From Acidovorax sp. GBBC 1281 (GTDB lineage: Bacteria; Pseudomonadota; Gammaproteobacteria; Burkholderiales; Burkholderiaceae_C), in the NCBI RefSeq assembly GCF_028473645.1, contig NZ_CP097269.1:3304001-3368000 (forward strand): 64,000 bases of DNA, written 5' to 3'. Below the pieces are notes generated by a model. The model ran no database searches. It was not told the DNA's origin and saw nothing but the letters and a program-made list of their open reading frames with translations. The position numbers were made by a program, and so were the translations under genes. Every line of letters begins with the position of its first letter. The stretch's first letter is position 1. Below, piece after piece: positions 62,049 through 64,000 of this stretch.

Positions 62049-64000
62049 TCAGGCGGCGACGCCGTCCGCGACTTCCTTGTACTCCTCGATCTGGTCGAAG
62101 TTCATGTACTTGTAGATCTTGTCGCCGTTCTGGTTGAGCACGCCCACATCCGCCAGGTACTCTTCCTTGGACGGAATGCGGCCCAGCTTGGAGCAGATGG
62201 CCGACAGCTCGGCGGAGCCCAGGTACACGTTCGTGTTCTTGCCCAGGCGGTTGGGGAAGTTGCGGGTGCTGGTGGACATCACCGTGGCGCCTTCCTTGAC
62301 CTGTGCCTGGTTGCCCATGCACAGCGAGCAGCCCGGCATTTCCATGCGCGCACCGGCCGCGCCGAACACGCCGTAGTGGCCTTCCTCGGTCAGCTGGTGC
62401 GCGTCCATCTTGGTGGGCGGCGCCATCCACAGCTTGACCGGGATGTCCTTCTTGCCTTCCAGCAGCTTGGAAGCCGCGCGGAAGTGGCCGATGTTGGTCA
62501 TGCACGAGCCGATGAACACCTCGTCGATCGTCGCGCCGGCCACGTCGGACAGCGTCTTGGCGTCGTCCGGGTCGTTGGGGCAGCAGACGATGGGCTCGGT
62601 GATCTCGGCCAGATCGATCTCGATCACGGCGGCGTACTCGGCATCTTCGTCAGGCTGCAGCAGCTGCGGATTGGCCAGCCACGCTTCCATGGCCTTGATG
62701 CGGCGCGTGATGGTGCGCGCATCGGCGTAGCCCTGGGCGATCATGTTCTTGAGCAGCACGATGTTCGAGTTGATGTACTCGATGATCGGCTCCTTGTTCA
62801 GGCGCACGGTGCAGCCGGCGGCCGAACGCTCGGCCGAGGCGTCGGACAGCTCAAACGCCTGCTCCACCTTCATGTCCGGCAGGCCTTCGATTTCGAGGAT
62901 GCGGCCCGAGAAGATGTTCTTCTTGCCCTTCTTCTCGACGGTCAGCAGGCCGGCCTTGATGGCGTACAGCGGAATGGCGTGCACCAGGTCGCGCAAGGTC
63001 ACGCCGGGCTGCATCGCGCCCTTGAAGCGCACCAGCACCGATTCCGGCATGTCGAGCGGCATCACGCCCGTGGCGGCGGCGAACGCCACCAGGCCGGAGC
63101 CCGCGGGGAAGCTGATGCCGATCGGGAAGCGCGTGTGCGAATCGCCACCCGTGCCCACGGTGTCGGGCAGCAGCATGCGGTTGAGCCAGCTGTGGATGAT
63201 GCCGTCGCCGGGCTTGAGCGAGATGCCGCCGCGCGTGCTGATGAAGTCGGGCAGCTCGTGGTGCATCTTCACGTCCACGGGCTTGGGGTACGCGGCGGTG
63301 TGGCAGAACGATTGCATCACCAGGTCGGCGCTGAAGCCCAGGCAAGCCAGGTCCTTCAGTTCGTCGCGCGTCATCGGGCCGGTGGTGTCCTGCGAGCCGA
63401 CCGAGGTCATGCGCGGTTCGCAGTAGGTCCCGGGCACCACGCCTTCGCCCTCGGGCAGGCCGCAGGCGCGGCCGACCATCTTTTGCGCCAGCGTGAAGCC
63501 CTTGCCGGTGGCGGCGGGGTTCTGCGGCAGGCGGAACAGCGTCGAGGGCGCCAGGCCCAGGGCCTCGCGCGCCTTGGCGGTGAGGCCGCGGCCCACGATC
63601 AGCGGAATGCGGCCACCGGCGCGCACTTCGTCGAACAGCACTTCGCTCTTGACCTCGAACTCGGCGATGACCTGGCCGTTCTTGAGCGCCTTGCCGGCGT
63701 AGGGCAACAGTTCGATCTCGTCACCCATGTTCATCTGGCTCACGTCCAGCTCGATGGGCAGCGCGCCCGCGTCTTCCATGGTGTTGTAGAAGATCGGGGC
63801 GATCTTGGAGCCCAGGCACACGCCGCCGAAGCGCTTGTTCGGCACGTAGGGGATGTCTTCGCCGGTGAACCACAGCACGCTGTTGGTGGCCGACTTGCGG
63901 CTGGAGCCCGTGCCCACCACATCGCCCACGTAGGCCACGAGGTTGCCCTTGGCGCGCAGGTCTTCGATGAACTTCACCGGGCCGCGCTTGCCGTCTTCCT
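62049..64000 (-). CDS. acnB: Aconitate hydratase B (3' part)
   Basis: The frame is open to the right edge of the window; about 650 C-terminal residues are present, ending at TCA 62049-62051. AcnB interconverts citrate and isocitrate in the TCA cycle using a [4Fe-4S] cluster. Seen here: [98 protein letters not shown] and [20 protein letters not shown] (cluster cysteines). The N-terminal HEAT-like domain lies outside. The GTG near 63977 is an internal Val codon, not the start. Confidence 0.95.
   Translation of the reverse strand, partial: EDGKRGPVKFIEDLRAKGNLVAYVGDVVGTGSSRKSATNSVLWFTGEDIPYVPNKRFGGVCLGSKIAPIFYNTMEDAGALPIELDVSQMNMGDEIELLPYAGKALKNGQVIAEFEVKSEVLFDEVRAGGRIPLIVGRGLTAKAREALGLAPSTLFRLPQNPAATGKGFTLAQKMVGRACGLPEGEGVVPGTYCEPRMTSVGSQDTTGPMTRDELKDLACLGFSADLVMQSFCHTAAYPKPVDVKMHHELPDFISTRGGISLKPGDGIIHSWLNRMLLPDTVGTGGDSHTRFPIGISFPAGSGLVAFAAATGVMPLDMPESVLVRFKGAMQPGVTLRDLVHAIPLYAIKAGLLTVEKKGKKNIFSGRILEIEGLPDMKVEQAFELSDASAERSAAGCTVRLNKEPIIEYINSNIVLLKNMIAQGYADARTITRRIKAMEAWLANPQLLQPDEDAEYAAVIEIDLAEITEPIVCCPNDPDDAKTLSDVAGATIDEVFIGSCMTNIGHFRAASKLLEGKKDIPVKLWMAPPTKMDAHQLTEEGHYGVFGAAGARMEMPGCSLCMGNQAQVKEGATVMSTSTRNFPNRLGKNTNVYLGSAELSAICSKLGRIPSKEEYLADVGVLNQNGDKIYKYMNFDQIEEYKEVADGVAA

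Noticed and set aside
1..64000. tRNA, rRNA, CRISPR arrays, IS elements or prophage
   Set aside because: None of the diagnostic sequences (tRNA CCA-stem folds with anticodon arms, regularly spaced repeats, transposase or phage structural genes) was recognised by eye; a dedicated scan could still find a small RNA gene.

Overview
The window is chromosomal DNA of a high-GC betaproteobacterium. Gene content and order (an E. coli-type gshA, a complete malonate decarboxylase cluster with a LysR regulator, ribBX-ribH-nusB, ybgC-tolQRA, cyoABCD-SURF1-regBA, acnB) and a large candidate type III effector behind a textbook PIP box point to the Comamonadaceae, most likely a plant-associated Acidovorax/Paracidovorax. 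No rRNA, tRNA, CRISPR array, transposase or phage gene was found. The species assignment is inference.

Layout. 1-9.7 kb: tail of a MocR-type regulator, truC, an MgtC-like membrane protein, a 47-residue basic peptide, soxR divergent from a RidA + MFS pair through a near-perfect SoxR box, an aspartoacylase-family hydrolase, a 558-residue protein of unknown function, the RbgA-type ribosome-assembly GTPase and two small proteins. 10-13 kb: LysR regulator divergent from a quinone oxidoreductase and a short-chain dehydrogenase. 13-15.5 kb: a visibly less GC-rich patch of small accessory genes (DUF6678-like, DUF4256, GreA/B-like, one unknown). 15.6-22.3 kb: LysR regulator divergent from an amino-acid catabolic set (ALDH7-type dehydrogenase, periplasmic binding protein, aminotransferase, ThDP enzyme). 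22.3-32.7 kb: gshA, the candidate effector, a FUSC-type exporter and a lipoprotein lipase. 32.7-42.5 kb: SDR, mdcR, a MatC-like carrier and mdcACDEGBH. 42.6-46.4 kb: GST, DUF427 protein, a 390-base gene-free stretch holding a duplicated DnaA-box element, a ferredoxin and a DUF2235 hydrolase. 46.4-52.7 kb: riboflavin genes, nusB, an aminotransferase and ybgC-tolQRA. 52.9-64 kb: MHS-family transporter, the cytochrome bo3 quinol oxidase operon with SURF1 and the RegB/RegA redox two-component system, a hypothetical gene, and the 3' part of acnB.

How it works together. Several units form self-contained circuits: a redox sensor (SoxR) next to its own target promoter; LysR regulators divergent from the catabolic genes they probably control; a malonate uptake and decarboxylation module encoding carrier, enzyme subunits and cofactor assembly; and a quinol oxidase co-directional with a quinone/thiol-responsive two-component system. 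The most unusual items are the PIP-box-driven 1410-residue protein, the duplicated 80-bp DnaA-box element, a dispersed ~45-bp intergenic repeat family present at least four times, and homopolymeric C tracts at the starts of two genes.
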